A stretch of DNA of 64,000 bases from Periconia sp. R9002 (GCA_023627715.1 JAMAHW010000004.1:434001-498000), one strand, 5' to 3'. Positions 10,465 to 23,205 are shown, counted from the stretch's first letter. Program-made: numbers and translations. Notes: a model not told the origin generated them from the sequence alone.

Positions 10465-12050
10465 GAGGAGAGACAGTACGCCATGCGCGAGCGGAAAGAG
10501 GTGAGAAGGCCTCGGATGGCGTTGGTAATGCTGAGATAATGGGGCGTAGGCGGGTACAGATCGGGGACAAGCTGGGATCGAGCTGGGGGTGGTGGATGCA
10601 GAATCAATGCGCGGGGTGGTAGTGTCATGTAGGAGAAGAGCGGTATGGAATGAGGTATGGATAGCGCAGACTGGAGGGTACCGGTCGATACGTCAAGGGT
10701 GGTTAGTTTGTGACAGACTAGCTCAGAAGCGCCGAAGAAGGTGAAAGGCGGCAGACTGACGATGGCGGGACGAGCACGCAGACGGACGACGAGGGATACA
10801 CGGAGCGGGAGAAGGAAGGAGGGAGGCACGGAGGCACGGAGACATGGCGGGCAGGTTGGTTCAGTTTAACGTCAAGGCATGATGAAAAGGTTGTGGTGGT
10901 GGGCGTGGTGGCATAAGTCATACGCACCACCCCAGGCGTAGACAGGATGGATGGATGGAGAGACTAGCGTCATTACACGCTCTCTCGTCACTCGTGGCAC
11001 CGGACGTGGAGGAGGACAAAGGGGCAAGGAATCATGCACGGCCCCACGTTCCGATCAGCCCAGGCGTGCCAGGCAGTGCCACGGTGTGGGAGGCATGCAT
11101 ACATGAGTACTTGTACAAGCATCAATGGACACATATTGTTATGTACTCGTACAGCAGCACGGTACACATCACCTTGCTTGTTATCTCGTCTCTCGCTTTG
11201 ATGGACTTTTGCATTTTTCTTTTTTACGATTGCCCTGTGACGTGTTTGCTTCTAGACTTGAGGGCGTGCGCCGTCGGAGATGGGCACTCTCTGGGCTGCA
11301 TCTCCATGGAGGATAGGATGCATTTCAAACTTCACCATTCTTGCCCTTCCTTTATTCATCGAGCCTTGGTCAAGAGATCATCATGACTAGCACGTACCTG
11401 ACTTTTGACAACGAAATCAATTCAATAATCATCATCGTGATCGTGGGGTAATTACAAGTCCGGGGAAAACATGGGGTACATGCAACCGTGCAAGAGCTGG
11501 ACCATCACGAGGTGCAACGACTCTTTCCTTTTTCCATGCCAAACCCCCATTTTTATTCCCTCCAAGTGCTCACGAGATGCACCCAAGTCAACCATGGCAG
11601 CGGGAACTATCTGTCCGTGGAGAAGGTCAGCCGCCACTAGTTACTCCCTTTTCTTCTTTCACATGTCACAAAGGGTACAGTGAATCAGTTAGTTCGTACC
11701 GCCGTATTGCTCTGACACGTCTACGTACTGGGAGGGGCTTGTAAACCTCCGTCGCTTCCGTCGCACCGTCCCTGGAATCCCAAGCTTTCGTGAATCCGCC
11801 ATGTGAAATCTTTCTGTCAGGTAGCTGCTTGTACCCCCATCTAACGCCCATCTCCTAGCACTTGAGCTGTTACGCATCAAATGCAACTTGGTAAGAGATG
11901 CTGTCGTCCAATGACGAAGTGGGGCAGTATGATCACGTGACACAGGGGCGGTGTCCTAGATGTTCCGCTCCGAAAGGCCAGCTTACGCGGTGACGCTCTT
12001 GAGTGCTGCTGCTGTGAGACGATCCACGTCAACATCGCAATTCTTCAACA
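10465..12050. other. Divergent intergenic region between lipase and SWP1
   Basis: About 1.6 kb with no supported complete gene. The first 230 bp next to the lipase stay open in the lipase frame on the minus strand (LFPLAHGVLSLL) and may be coding or 5' leader. The rest has short, non-coding-like frames. A TCACGTGA motif lies at 11933-11940, about 110 bp upstream of the SWP1 ATG. Confidence 0.5.
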
Positions 12051-13009
12051 ATGAGGCTGCTTCACTCATTTGTCCCCTCCCTGCTGCTCTCTGGAGCTTG
12101 CATAGTCTCTGCCGCGTCTTCGTGGACTTTTACCGATGCCTCAGTCTCCGTCTCTGGGAAAGGATCCGGCGCCGGCGCAAAGGACAAGTAAGTCAAATGT
12201 TCAATGTCCTCAACAATCCTCTCTAAACTTCACTCAGATTAAGACCCGATACCCCGTTGGCGAAATCGGTATCATTGGGTGCCACCGATACGTTAAAAAT
12301 TCTACTTACCACCACCGATGGTACAACAGCCAAGAGGCCTCACCAGGCCTTTCTTACTTTGACCGAGCCGACATCTGGCCTCGAGGAATCTTTCGTATTC
12401 AGCGTCAAAGAGAGTGGCAAAGGAAAGGTGGAATTGGTATGTGGCACGCTCAATTGATGCATAGGTGGCTGATTTCCATAGTCTCACAAGGATCTACCCC
12501 ACCAATTCCTTACCGCTTCCAAACCCGTTCCCGCTTCCATCGTCATCGGTTCGTTTGGTTCCTCTGCCCCCTACAAGGCCAAAGTGTTTGATCTCAATAT
12601 TGCTCTCGATCCCAATACACCTCTAGCAGTCCCCGAGAAGCCTGAGCGTTATGCGGCACAGAAGGAGATTCACCACATCTTCCGTGCTGAGCCGCGCTCT
12701 CCACCCAAGGTGATCAGCTTGGTATTTGCAGCGGCAATGCTTGGTGCTTTGCCTGTGCTGTTCGGCCTATGGGCCACGTTGGGTGCCAATGCCAACCACT
12801 TTGGAAAAGCTTTCGGAAATGCACCCGTCTCACATGCTCTATTCTATGGCTCTATTGTTGCTATGGAAGGTATCTTCTTCTTGTACTACACGAGCTGGAA
12901 GCTTTTCCAGGTTCTACCTGCAGCTGGCGTTGTCGGCCTTGTGGCGTTCATCAGCGGAAGCAGGGCACTGTCCGAGGTCCAGGAGCGCCGTTTGGCTGGA
13001 TTGAGGTAA
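12051..13009 (+). CDS. swp1: Oligosaccharyltransferase subunit SWP1/ribophorin II
   Basis: This is a subunit of the ER oligosaccharyltransferase complex that moves the preassembled glycan to Asn-X-Ser/Thr on nascent proteins. Exons 12051-12187, 12238-12436 and 12482-13009 encode 287 residues, close to the 286 of yeast Swp1. The N-terminus is a clear cleavable signal peptide (MRLLHSFVPSLLLSGACIVS, with cleavage likely after SAA). A lumenal beta-rich domain follows, then the conserved cytosolic-side segment EIHHIFRAEPRSPPK and three membrane spans (starting VISLVFAAAMLGALPVLFGL, SHALFYGSIVAMEGIFFLYY and AAGVVGLVAFI). The EIHHIFR-type motif before the first span is characteristic of ribophorin II C-termini. 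All three exon joins keep frame. The gene is solitary between long intergenic regions. Confidence 0.88.
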
Positions 13010-14577
13010 AGAAGGATACGAGACGAAGTATGGACTGTTTTTATTCCCTGGGAATTGGCGGGATGAACGAGAAAATCTTTTGGGGGTTTCGTCGCACGTG
13101 TATAGTATGACAGGATTTACGAAAGGAGGCCATTACCATGGTCGAAAAAAAGTATTGGATGGGCTTACTACGAGGCTTACAAATGGATGGATACGTAAAC
13201 ATTTAAACGAAGTGTAGTATACCGACCAGACCGTTTGCTTTTGAGAATAATGGTCCACGCGCGTCGATGACTGCCTTGGATACGTAATGCCAGCCAGCCA
13301 GTCCAGGATACCGTGCATATCGTTAATGATGTCCAAATCCGCTTCCCTGATACCTCTGTACCGTGGAAAGCTGGGTCGCTACTCCACATGTCCCCACAAT
13401 GGCACGCGTCGAATCGATCTGAGCAGTTATGTGCATTGCAATTCACACACACATGCAGCCTTTGTCACAACTAAGCATGCCCCAAGACCGTCATAAGCGA
13501 TCGACAGCGTTTCTGTGTCGTCGAGGCGTTCAGGCTATATAGGTGTCATAATATATACCGCACAGTGTACACTGGGGGAAGGTGCATGGTTTTATCCCCG
13601 TCTTCAGCTCGTACCTGCCGGCAGTTTGCCAGGTAGGTTGACCAAAATAAACTTTGTGTATCCACGGATTACGACTTGCACATATACCCTGCGTCTCGTC
13701 AGGTCTTCATCTCCGTGACTGGAAAGAAAAGCGTTGCATGAATTGTTCGTTTATGCCTGCCAGTCAGTGCTGAGTGACGTCCGCTAGCGCAAACTCTATT
13801 CCACAGCATTCCCCCCTGTGATCCACTAGAATACGACATCGGATGTATCCGTGCCTGTTTCGGAAGTCGGGATCTCCACGCTCGGGAACGACATACTGTC
13901 GGCCGGCAGAAACAAAGTCGCATGGCATTGGACGTGCTGTTCCAAGCGATGCTCGGACGTGGCGCTCTTGTCGACTGTTCTGCGAGGCGGGAACTAGCGT
14001 TGAACATTTTAGGTAGTCTATGTACCTGGCCTAGGCTGAACTCGTTCTCCATCTGTGGAACTCTTTCACAACATCATGGCACACGGGAAGAGATATCAAC
14101 AAAGCTATAGTGATGATGCACATATAGAACCTATAGTGCACCTCTTGGAGAATGGCTGCCATTCCTGCCTCGAGTCCACCGTTCCTTATGGATAATTGGA
14201 GCTGCCAATCGAGATCCCTCCATCCCCTGTCTGGTCGCATGTCAACGACCGCGGAATCCTAACCCCATCGTAAATCTGCAAGCCTGGCATTGGCCGCCCT
14301 GATGCTTACTCGCCAGCATATGCCAACCCAGCCGAATGAGCCCGAGGAATAGGTTCAGCATTACGCGGGGAAAAATCCCAACACGAAGGGCAAAGGGGAC
14401 GTGCTGGGTCGGTCCTAGGAAAAAGACTCTTCTCGACTCCTGGATCGATTTTGAGGCTTGACCTCTGGACATACTTGTATGATGTATGACCGATAGTACT
14501 CCCCACTTCTTTCTCTTTGCTCTTTCGCTCTCTTGCTTTGGGAGGTTTTCTTTCTTGGGTATCGATGCCGTGGGAAA
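13010..14577. other. Intergenic region
   Basis: About 1.57 kb between SWP1 and the rhodopsin-like gene. I examined both strands. Short frames around 13287-13496 and 13699-14052 lack homology, signal peptides or plausible splice partners. I see no RNA gene. The last 60 bp hold a 6-codon upstream ORF (14565-14585) overlapping the next gene's start codon. Confidence 0.5.
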
Positions 14578-15994
14578 ATGACTAGCAAACCGGACGCGAG
14601 CTTGATACCGGCACCCTTGACGGGATATGTTGTCGAGCTCGCCCATCAGTTCGCAGGTTTGACCATCTTCTTCATCGTGCTCGCCACGATACTCTGCGGC
14701 GCGAGGATCTGGACGAGATGTCGTCCAGTCTTCAAAATGTCGGCCGACGACTACGTCTGCGTGGTTGCATACGTAATACCTCCCTACCTCTTCAGTAACT
14801 CCATGATATACGACCGTAACTAACGAATCTTCTTTCAACCAGGTCCCCATCGTCATAGGCTGTGCGTTACTCCTGCAAACCGTCCCCTGGGTTTTCCACC
14901 GCGGGCCCAAACCAGCAGACCTAACCCTCCATGACATCGAGCAATCCTTCAAATACGCCACCATCGCGCAAATCTTCTGGACGCTGGCCATGTCGCTCAC
15001 CAAGATCTCCATCGCGCTGATGCTGCTTCGTCTCGAGCAGAGCCCGCCCATGCGCCGCTTCCTCTGGTTCCTCGTCTCCCTGCAGGTCGTCATCGCCATC
15101 TACGGCATGCTGACCCAGCTCCTCCAATGCATCCCTCTGCGCGGCGCTTGGGATTTTACCTCGCCGCAGATGTATCGTTGCTGGAACAAGGCTACGGGCA
15201 TGTTCAGCGCCATCGTTATCCAGGTCATCAACTTCCTCACGGATTGGATCCTCGCACTCATGCCGATTTCGTTCCTGAGAAAGGTCAAGCGTCCGCTCCG
15301 TGAGCGCATCATTGTGAATTGTCTGATGGGCTTGGGCGTGTTTGCTGGAATCGTCTCGCTGGTTAGTTTCTCCCCCTTCCCCCTGGGTATGAAGTAATAT
15401 CTAAACAAACACTACATGTTTTGAAACCTTAACCACACCCCCTACTCCAGTCAAAACTAACGTCCGAACCAGGTCAAACTCGGCTACCTAATCCGCACCA
15501 GCAAATCCCCCCAATCCACCACCTCCCTCGACGGCATCCGCCTCGGCATGCTCTCCTCCCTAGAAGAACTCCTCGCCTTCGTAGCATCCTGCATCCCCTG
15601 CCTAAAAGTTCCCTTCCAGCGCGCCCTCTCCTACTTCGGCCTCGCGACCTTTGACTCCCCGCCACGCACATCCACCGTCGTGGATACGTCCCGGTTCCCG
15701 TACAGTGGCGCCGACACGTCGCGGTCGTGGACGGTGAATAGCGAGGAGGATATCGGGGGTGCGTTCGCCAGGGCGAGATTGTCGTCGCGGTTTGCGGTGG
15801 CGAACGGGAATTGTGAGTCCGAGGAGTTTATATTGGCGAGTGTGGTCGAGGATGGGGGTGGCTTGGAGGGGAAGATCGGTGGGGTTTGGCAGGGGGTGAG
15901 GGATGAGGGGGAGGTCGAGGAGGAGATGATTATGCAGAGTCATACGCCCGCGCTGCCTCCGCCGCCGATGCCGACGGCTAGGAGGAAAGGGTGA
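14578..15994 (+). CDS. Fungal rhodopsin-like integral membrane protein
   Basis: This is a seven-span membrane protein of the fungus-specific rhodopsin-like family (PF20684 type, often annotated as conserved integral membrane protein, PTH11-related in topology). Exons 14578-14772, 14843-15361 and 15473-15994 encode 411 residues. Spans include TIFFIVLATILCGARIWTR, PIVIGCALLLQTVPWVF, IFWTLAMSLTKISIALMLLR, VSLQVVIAIYGMLTQLLQC, IVIQVINFLTDWILALMPIS and CLMGLGVFAGIVSLVKLGYL. Family landmarks are the ADDY motif after span 1, the KISIALMLLR motif, the C-x-P loop cysteines (LLQCIPLRGAWD) and the conserved D/P in span 6. Residues after about 310 form a low-complexity cytosolic tail. Its role is unknown; proteins of this family are suggested surface sensors in plant-associated fungi. 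A short upstream ORF overlaps its ATG. Confidence 0.82.
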
Positions 15995-16278
15995 TGTTGA
16001 AGAAAGTAAATTGGATGGAAGGATATTGTGGACTTGGATTTGGATTTGGACTTGCAGGAAAGCTTGAAAAAAAGTGTTTGTTTATATGCACATATACCCC
16101 CAGGTAACGGAGTTTTGGGAGTCTGGGTCATTTTTGGCGTACTAGGTATGGCGGGTTCAATCATAGTTCATTAAGTACTAGTAGTCAATCATGCAATCCA
16201 AACATGATACGTTTTCGTATACTTCAACACAACACCATCAAAAACAAACAATAAACAATGAAAATAAACAACAAACAC

Positions 16279-19200
16279 CTACCACTCCAACCCTTCCACC
16301 CCCTTCTTACTTGCCGGACGACCACCCCCATCCACCCTCTTCTTCCCACCCTTCCGACCACCACCAACACGACCTACCTCCCTCTCCCATCTCCTCTCAC
16401 TCTCCTCCTCCAAAACCTCCACCACGCGCCCCACACTCTCCCTCAAAACCGCCACCTTCCCCTTCTCCCTCAACCTCGTATAAAACACAGCACAATCCCT
16501 ACTATCGCACTTGACCTCCTCGCCCCAGGCCAGATTCGCGCAGCTGCGACATACAACATCGATGTCCCTGACGCGCTGCTCGCCCAGCCTTAGCGTCTCT
16601 CTGAGACTGAGGAGCGAGCGCGCGGGTTTCCTTCGACACGAAGAGCAGAGAGGGAGCGCGGCGTATGTGTTCTGTTGATTAGCGGGTGCAGCGAGGGAGG
16701 AAGCAGGGAGTGTGGAGCGGCAGATGAGACAGGTGGATGCTTTCATGTAACTCTCGAGCGTTCTTTTGACGGGGCCGCCGCCGCCGGCGGGATTGGGTTT
16801 GTTAGGGTTGGTGTTGGGATGGTGAAAGAAGGGCAGCGAGATGTTGCGTACGCGCTGGATCTTGGGCATTTCGTCGTACCACTGTCGCACGTTGGCGCCG
16901 ACGAGGTTGAAGATGCGCTCGAGCGGTGGGATCAGGTTCTTCATGATGTAGTACTCGGCGTCGAGCTCGATGTGTTGGTTTAACAGTACCGTTTCGGGAC
17001 TCACGCACCGGTCGATGAGGCGCGCCCCCGGTGCACCTGTGACGACTACGTACGGGACGCGCTCGCCGTATTGAGGCTCGGTGCGCGGGTCGGCCAACAT
17101 GCGTTTTGCGGCGATGAGGGCACCTGGTGGCGGTGGGCCGCGGTCGGAGTATGTCCCGAGTTTGACTTCCTTTGCGAAGAGGAAGTCTTGGATGCTGATG
17201 CGGCCTTGCATGATCTTGGTGCATTGGTCCTGGAAGTATTTCTTGACTTGGGATAAGTCGCTGGTGCGGAAGAGGGTTTTGAGGGCCTTCTCTTCAATCT
17301 TTTGTTCCGCGGGTGTGCCGTCTCGTCGGACGGTTTCGATACCCTTTGCATCGAACACGGGTTCTTTTTGCTGGCGGGACTCGTATTTGAAGCCAACGTA
17401 GCGCTTCTTTGCCAGGAGGACACAGGGGTGATACACCTTTTCGAACTTGAGCTTGATGGGCTGAGGGTTTGTCTTTGTGATGGCGTCGGCGATTTCCTCG
17501 CCTATAGTGAAGGCTTGATCGCGTGTGCGTCCTTTGAGGTATATGAAAAGCGAATCCGTGTCCCCGTAAACAACTTCGGCACCCCATCTTTCGACGGAGT
17601 GGATGAGTGCAATGGCCTTTTCGAGGGTTTCACGGCCCGTTTGAACGATAGAGTCCGCGATTTCTGAGCACGGCATGCGACCGGAAAATGATGCGGAGGT
17701 GTACCCGTACGTGACATTCGCTAGCAGTTTCAACGCAAGTTGTCTATTGTTGAGTAATTGTTGTAAGGCTTTGTCATCCTTGTCTTGCTTCATGCCGCTT
17801 TTAACCATTACTCGTGTCTCCAAGAGCTCCCCTAGCATCTTTGCGAGTAACGATTTACGCATTTCGGGTTTGACGTACATCATGCCGTTTGGTGCTATGT
17901 TGATGTGATCTTTGACAAGCTCCAAAAGTTGTGGTTGCCGCTTGAAATCCATGAAGCCCATTTTGTTCTGGCCTCGCCACGGTACTATGCGCCCAAGGCA
18001 TGTCGAATAACAATAGTTATATGCGATCATGACACTGGGATAGAGTGACTGGAAGTCAAGAACAAGAAGTGGACTAGTATAGAAATCACTGCGAGGTTCC
18101 ATGACCAAGGGTAAACACTCGAGTGCGTTCTGTTGGCCAACTTGCCTGCGGCTGGGGGATACCAGTATGAAGTTTTCCGGTTTAGCAATTCGAAACATTG
18201 TGGATTCGACCTTGTATTGCGATCCCCGTGATATGACTGAGAAGAAGTCTACACCAAGTAGACGCGCTTGCTCGCTAGTTCTAGGAACAATGCCATTCGC
18301 CTCGAGAATGTCTAAATTCAACTGGACACGGGTGATGAAATACTCAAGGACTTTGGATAAGTTTCGTGGTTTAGGACTTTGATACCAGGCTGAAAGGTCC
18401 GAGTGCTGGTAATGCGGGATACGTTTGTGTAGAAGATGGAAGACAACATTCTCCATTGTATACTGGAGAAGATTCAATTCACCACGCATCGCTCGCCAAA
18501 TGTTGATCATATGCCGGCCGACGATGCGAAGGGTGGAGGTATGCGTGAACCCCCACCGGTCAGAATCCTTACCAAAATTGCCTTGTGACAGCGTTCTTAC
18601 TCTGCTTAGCTCGTCGCAAAGATTGTACTCGAATTTCATCCGCGCTCGCTCGATGAGATAACCCCATGAGCCGTTATGGACTTCGTATCCGGTCATGATA
18701 TCAGGGTCGAAATGACGCACAACGTCCACGACACGATTTATTAGATCCAGCTCGTCTTCTTCGCATTCGACCTCTACATTTGCTTGCTTCGCGATACGTT
18801 GGAAAATACCGTTCTCGCTAGAAAGGCACAGGATGCCCACACGGGGTTTGTCATCAACTGCATCTTCGTCTCCCTGGACGCACCAAAACACACATTGTAT
18901 CTCATCATGCGCGGGATCTGGTACAAGTGTCCCTCTCGAATTTACGTGTACTTCCAGACTCATGATGCTCATGTATTGGGTTTCATGTTTGACGCTGGTC
19001 GACTTTTTCTTCTGAGAATATTTGAAATCATGTTTGTTTCGCTGCGTAGGTCCTTCAATTTGTGAGAGTGCCTTTGAAAAACGCTTCGAGTTCTTGTCAG
19101 GCTTCCGCACGTCTTCAGGGGTACCGTTGATGGCTCGTTGGCTTTCTTGTTGCACCCAATCGTTTACACTATCGAAGGATGGAGGAGCCACGGCGAACTC

Positions 19201-21459
19201 CCAACTGCGTAGGCTGCATTTTTGCGCTCGGAGGTGACTTCTTTGTCCTTCTGCGGCTTTATTACGTATGATAGGGGGATGGGCGCCGAAATTAGCAGGC
19301 GCATCGCCTACAGGGTCGAAGGGAGGAAGGTAAGGCAGTGTGTTGCTTTGTAACTTGAACTCTCTGCCGGCATATTCTCGTGGTCTGTCTGGAACGTCAT
19401 CCTCGTTGCTGTAAAATGCATCTTGGTATATTACTGGAGGCAGGCCAGTTTCCGCCCAGGTCTCTTCCACATTGTCTACGCTTGGCGGTAAGTTGCCATA
19501 GTAGAGAGTGTGTGTAGTGTGTAAATATGTTGTCTCAAGCTGCTTCACCAGAGTAATAGCATCGGAATCAGGCGTGGAAGTATTGCTCCCCAGATCGAAC
19601 GAGGACTTCTTTTGGGCAGTCCATGGTGTGTTAGGGGATTCATAACCCTTTTTGGTACTAAGATGCATCGCTGCTGGGGTCTTTGGGAACTCTTGAGACT
19701 TGGAGTAATCTGATTGACTCAACCGTAAGATGGTTGACGGATTGTTCGGATCCTTCACAACAGGGAATGATAGCGTAGACTGTTCTCCCTTGCCTTGAGC
19801 CTTGATATTCTTTTGCAATAGCTGGTTGGGATGCGGAGGCTCATTTTCAGTCAGCTTTTGTGACAACATAGCAGTGTCACGCTGTCTTTGAGTGATTCTT
19901 TGGCTTAGTGACACTCGAGGAACAGCCTGCACCGTAGCTATACGCTCCCGCTTGCGAGGCTCTGGATCTTCAAATGGGTTATGTCGTTTAAGTGTGCTGT
20001 TTGTGTTATGTTCAAGTTGGTCATTTCCTCCAGTTGTGCACTCTTCAGCTCCAGCCGCATGCTTGAGACTCTCGGCCAAAGCTTCTGAAATACTGAAAGG
20101 GTCCATGGAAGGCTCTTCTGCGGTGTCAGTATGGGGATTTACGTCGTCCAGGTTGTCAATAGCGTCAACGGCGCCAGTTGGCACATTTCCAGCCTGAGCT
20201 ACCAATGTAGATTTGGAGGCGACTTTGGTAATGACATTATCATTCAAGTCATTTTGTTCTTGCATGTCCGCATTCTTTAAGAAATCATCCACCCTCAGAT
20301 TCTCCGGATAAAGATCTTCTACACTCTGAACAGCCGTCCGAATATATTCTTCGCCTGCAACTGGTTTGATGAAACTATCGGCAGTTACCGCAGGATTCTT
20401 TCCTCGTTCGGCTTTGACAATCTCATCGACGAGCTTTCTGAATTCTTCCTCGTGAATCCACCCTCCCTTGTCAGTGTCCCTGGTACTAGCCGACATGGAC
20501 ACAAGTACATCTGTCGGGAAAGGGCTACTTGAAGGATCCGTAAGACCCATGCGCAGCTTTCGACGAAAGGTTTCGTCTTTCCAGAGGCCAGCCATAGAGG
20601 GCACGTACTTCTCGTCAGGTCTTAATTCGTGGGATTTTTCGTTGAAGCTGTGATGGATGGGCCGATAATGTAGTTCATGACGGTTTAGTATATCTTGCAC
20701 ACAAACATCGACTTCTAGAGTACAGTGGCTTTGACGCGGATACTGGTCTGGGTTCGCCATGAAGGCCTCGGGTATGCTTTCATCGTGCCATTGGTGTGTC
20801 GTGGTATCGATTTCTTCACTAGCAGGTACGGGTCCACGAAACTGAACTTTAGCGCAATTTATATAAGCGCATCCGTACAAGTTGTAGTCGCACATCCATT
20901 GTAGCAGATATTGTAGATGGCTTTCGTAGGGCTGGAAGACTCTGTTCAGGATAAGTCCTTGGTGTAAGAGATCAGTAAACCGCGTCATATGAAGTGGGTT
21001 CAGTAAGTATATCTTCAAAAAGAATCTATATCCAACATGGTACCCATAGTATGGTACCCCTTTGATTAATGAAATGTGGCCGACATAGATGGATTTACCA
21101 TCGTAGGGGTTGCGACGATAAGTCGAGGCCAATGCATGATCGATTGAAGCGCGAAGGGTATCAATATATGTTTTCACTAGGAACCGTTAAGAAGCATCCC
21201 CAATTGGGTGACAAGACAACATACCCTCATCCTTGTCCAACCCTCCGTTATATTCCACATAGAGATATGGAAGCGTTCCATGGACATGCGCGCATATCTT
21301 CTGACCGGTTTCGGTAGCACCAAATATTCGAATAACAGGAACTTGGGGGACATGTTCACGTCGTGAACCGTCTGTGTGGCGGCGAAGAACAGGGTCGAGG
21401 TCCGTTGGCGCAGCCTGGTAGTGATCAATGCAGTTCAGACGGAAACGGAACGTATTCAT
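16279..21459 (-). CDS. rev3: DNA polymerase zeta catalytic subunit REV3
   Basis: This is a B-family polymerase that extends from mismatched or damaged termini during error-prone translesion synthesis in the nucleus. Two exons (21459-21225 and 21176-16279) encode 1710 residues, typical for fungi. The N-terminal domain starts [14 protein letters not shown] and includes the conserved [14 protein letters not shown] segment. A long, poorly conserved middle region carries Ser/Thr-Pro sites. The catalytic core has motif [18 protein letters not shown] near residue 1120, motif [19 protein letters not shown], and motif [10 protein letters not shown] near 1280 with both catalytic aspartates. The C-terminus has two cysteine clusters, CLIC...CSSC (zinc, near 1562) and CRSC...CDSRDC (the 4Fe-4S type cluster, near 1621). 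All required catalytic residues are intact. The gene is divergent from SLU7 over 327 bp. Confidence 0.97.
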
Positions 21460-21786
21460 GAGGAACGGTCGTTATCAGATATGCAGTCTGTTCGATGCAG
21501 GCAGCGCATGTTGTTGACAAGTAGCAGGGGTCCCACAGGGCTGCAGAGAAGATCAAGTCGCGTAAGTGGGTTGATGGGTGATTGGTCGCGTATGGGAATG
21601 CAAAACAAAGGTGGGAAACATGGAAATACGCTGTCGCGTCATCACGTGCTAAAAGTCTTGGCATCTATCAGCCCTATGGCGCTATCTGTATGGGGCATCT
21701 GTACGCGGCGTTTGAGATCAACCACCGACACTCACCAAACTTCCTTACACCGCAAACCAGCTCGAGTACGACGGTCACCCCTCATC
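21460..21786. promoter_or_regulatory. Shared divergent promoter of REV3 and SLU7
   Basis: Only 327 bp separate the two start codons, so both promoters must lie here or inside the coding ends. A CACGTG E-box sits at 21643-21648 near the middle. The plus-strand frame of SLU7 is open upstream through this region, but the SLU7 family N-terminus ([10 protein letters not shown]) begins at 21787. Confidence 0.5.
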
Positions 21787-23205
21787 ATGCCACCCGCTCA
21801 GCCACGAAAGCCGGACGTGTCCGCGGCCGCAAAAGAGCGCAACGAATATATTCCAGCTTTCATTTCGAAGAAGCCTTTCTATGCCGTGGACGATACTGGA
21901 GAGGATCACGATTACCTTGAACATCAACGTCTACAAAAGCAAGAACAGGATTCGAAATGGTACGATCGAGGGAAGAAGGCTGGGCCGGCGGCAACCAAAT
22001 TTCGCAAAGGTGCATGCGAGAATTGCGGAGCTATGACACATAAAAAGAAGGATTGCCTGAGCCGACCGCGCAAACAAGGTGCTAAATACACCGGAAAGAA
22101 CATCGAGGCGGATGAAGTTGTTCAGGATGTACAGTTGGGATGGGACGCGAAGCGCGACCGATGGAACGGTTACGATGCCTCCGACTTCAACGAGAGGATA
22201 GAGGAGTTCAATGAGCTCGAAGAAATGCGAAAGAAGGCAAGAGAAGCAGAAAAGGCTGCTAGAGAATCTGACGACGAGGGAGACGATGGCGACAAATACG
22301 ATGCAGAGACAGACATGGGCAGGAAACAGGCTACATCTACACGAAATCTCCGACTGAGAGAGGACACGGCAAAATATTTGCTCAACCTGGATTTGGACTC
22401 AGCCAAGTACGACCCTAAAACGCGATCCATGGTGGACAGTGGCGCAACAGCAGACAATGCAGCAGCACTAGTCGCAGAGGAAGGGTTCATGAAAGCATCT
22501 GGGGACGCCGCCGAGTTTGAAAGAGCGCAGCGATATGCTTGGGAAACGCAAGAGCGCGGCGACAAGAACAAGTTACATCTGCAGGCCAACCCTACTTCTG
22601 GCGAAGTGACGCGAAAGAAGGAACTGAAGGAGGCCGAAGAGCGCAAAGCAGCTCAGAAGAAAGCGCTCCTCGAGAAATATGGAGGCCAGGAAAAGTTCCA
22701 TGACGAGACGCTACAGAAGACGGCCGTGGTGGAGTCGGAACGCTATGTTGAATATGACGAACGGGGCAAGATCAAGGGCGCACCTCAGGTCAAGGCAAAA
22801 TCGAAATACCCAGAGGATGTCCTGATCAACAACCACAAATCGGTCTGGGGTAGCTGGTGGTCAGACTTCAAGTGGGGGTACGCATGCTGTCACTCGATAG
22901 TCAAGAATTCGTACTGCACAGGGGAAGCGGGCAAGCAAGCATTTGAAGCAGCAGAGCGAATGCGGACAGGTGCAGACGTGGTGGAGGTGCCAAAAGCTGT
23001 GGCCTGGAAGGAAGAGGAAGCGCTGGAGAAACACGTACCCAACGCCATGGACAAGGGTGGCAAGGTTTCGGAGGAAACCAGTCGTAAGCGCACTTTGGAA
23101 GAGATGACGAGCGGCGTAACTGAAGAGGAAATGGAAGCCTACAAAAGGAAAAGGCAGATGGCGAACGACCCAATGGCCGCCTATGTAGGCAGAGAGGCGG
23201 TATAG
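21787..23205 (+). CDS. slu7: Pre-mRNA splicing factor SLU7
   Basis: This is a second-step splicing factor that helps the spliceosome choose and join the 3' splice site. It is a single exon of 472 residues. The start was set at 21787, where [20 protein letters not shown] matches the family; the upstream open frame is promoter sequence. The CCHC zinc knuckle [14 protein letters not shown] is near residues 78-91, inside the conserved block [11 protein letters not shown]...[14 protein letters not shown]. Next come [17 protein letters not shown], then [16 protein letters not shown], and the C-terminal [12 protein letters not shown] and [14 protein letters not shown] blocks. The charged middle and the basic C-terminal tail (YKRKRQMA) fit nuclear import. 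The gene lacks introns, unusual for this window. Confidence 0.96.
   Translation: MPPAQPRKPDVSAAAKERNEYIPAFISKKPFYAVDDTGEDHDYLEHQRLQKQEQDSKWYDRGKKAGPAATKFRKGACENCGAMTHKKKDCLSRPRKQGAKYTGKNIEADEVVQDVQLGWDAKRDRWNGYDASDFNERIEEFNELEEMRKKAREAEKAARESDDEGDDGDKYDAETDMGRKQATSTRNLRLREDTAKYLLNLDLDSAKYDPKTRSMVDSGATADNAAALVAEEGFMKASGDAAEFERAQRYAWETQERGDKNKLHLQANPTSGEVTRKKELKEAEERKAAQKKALLEKYGGQEKFHDETLQKTAVVESERYVEYDERGKIKGAPQVKAKSKYPEDVLINNHKSVWGSWWSDFKWGYACCHSIVKNSYCTGEAGKQAFEAAERMRTGADVVEVPKAVAWKEEEALEKHVPNAMDKGGKVSEETSRKRTLEEMTSGVTEEEMEAYKRKRQMANDPMAAYVGREAV

Noticed and set aside
13699..14052. 117-codon minus-strand frame in the SWP1-rhodopsin gap
   Set aside because: Basic, Cys/Arg-scattered composition typical of a chance frame; no homology recognised and no splice context.
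21376..21786. 137-residue N-terminal extension of SLU7
   Set aside because: The open frame runs through the REV3 first exon and the promoter; the conserved SLU7 N-terminus begins at the ATG at 21787.
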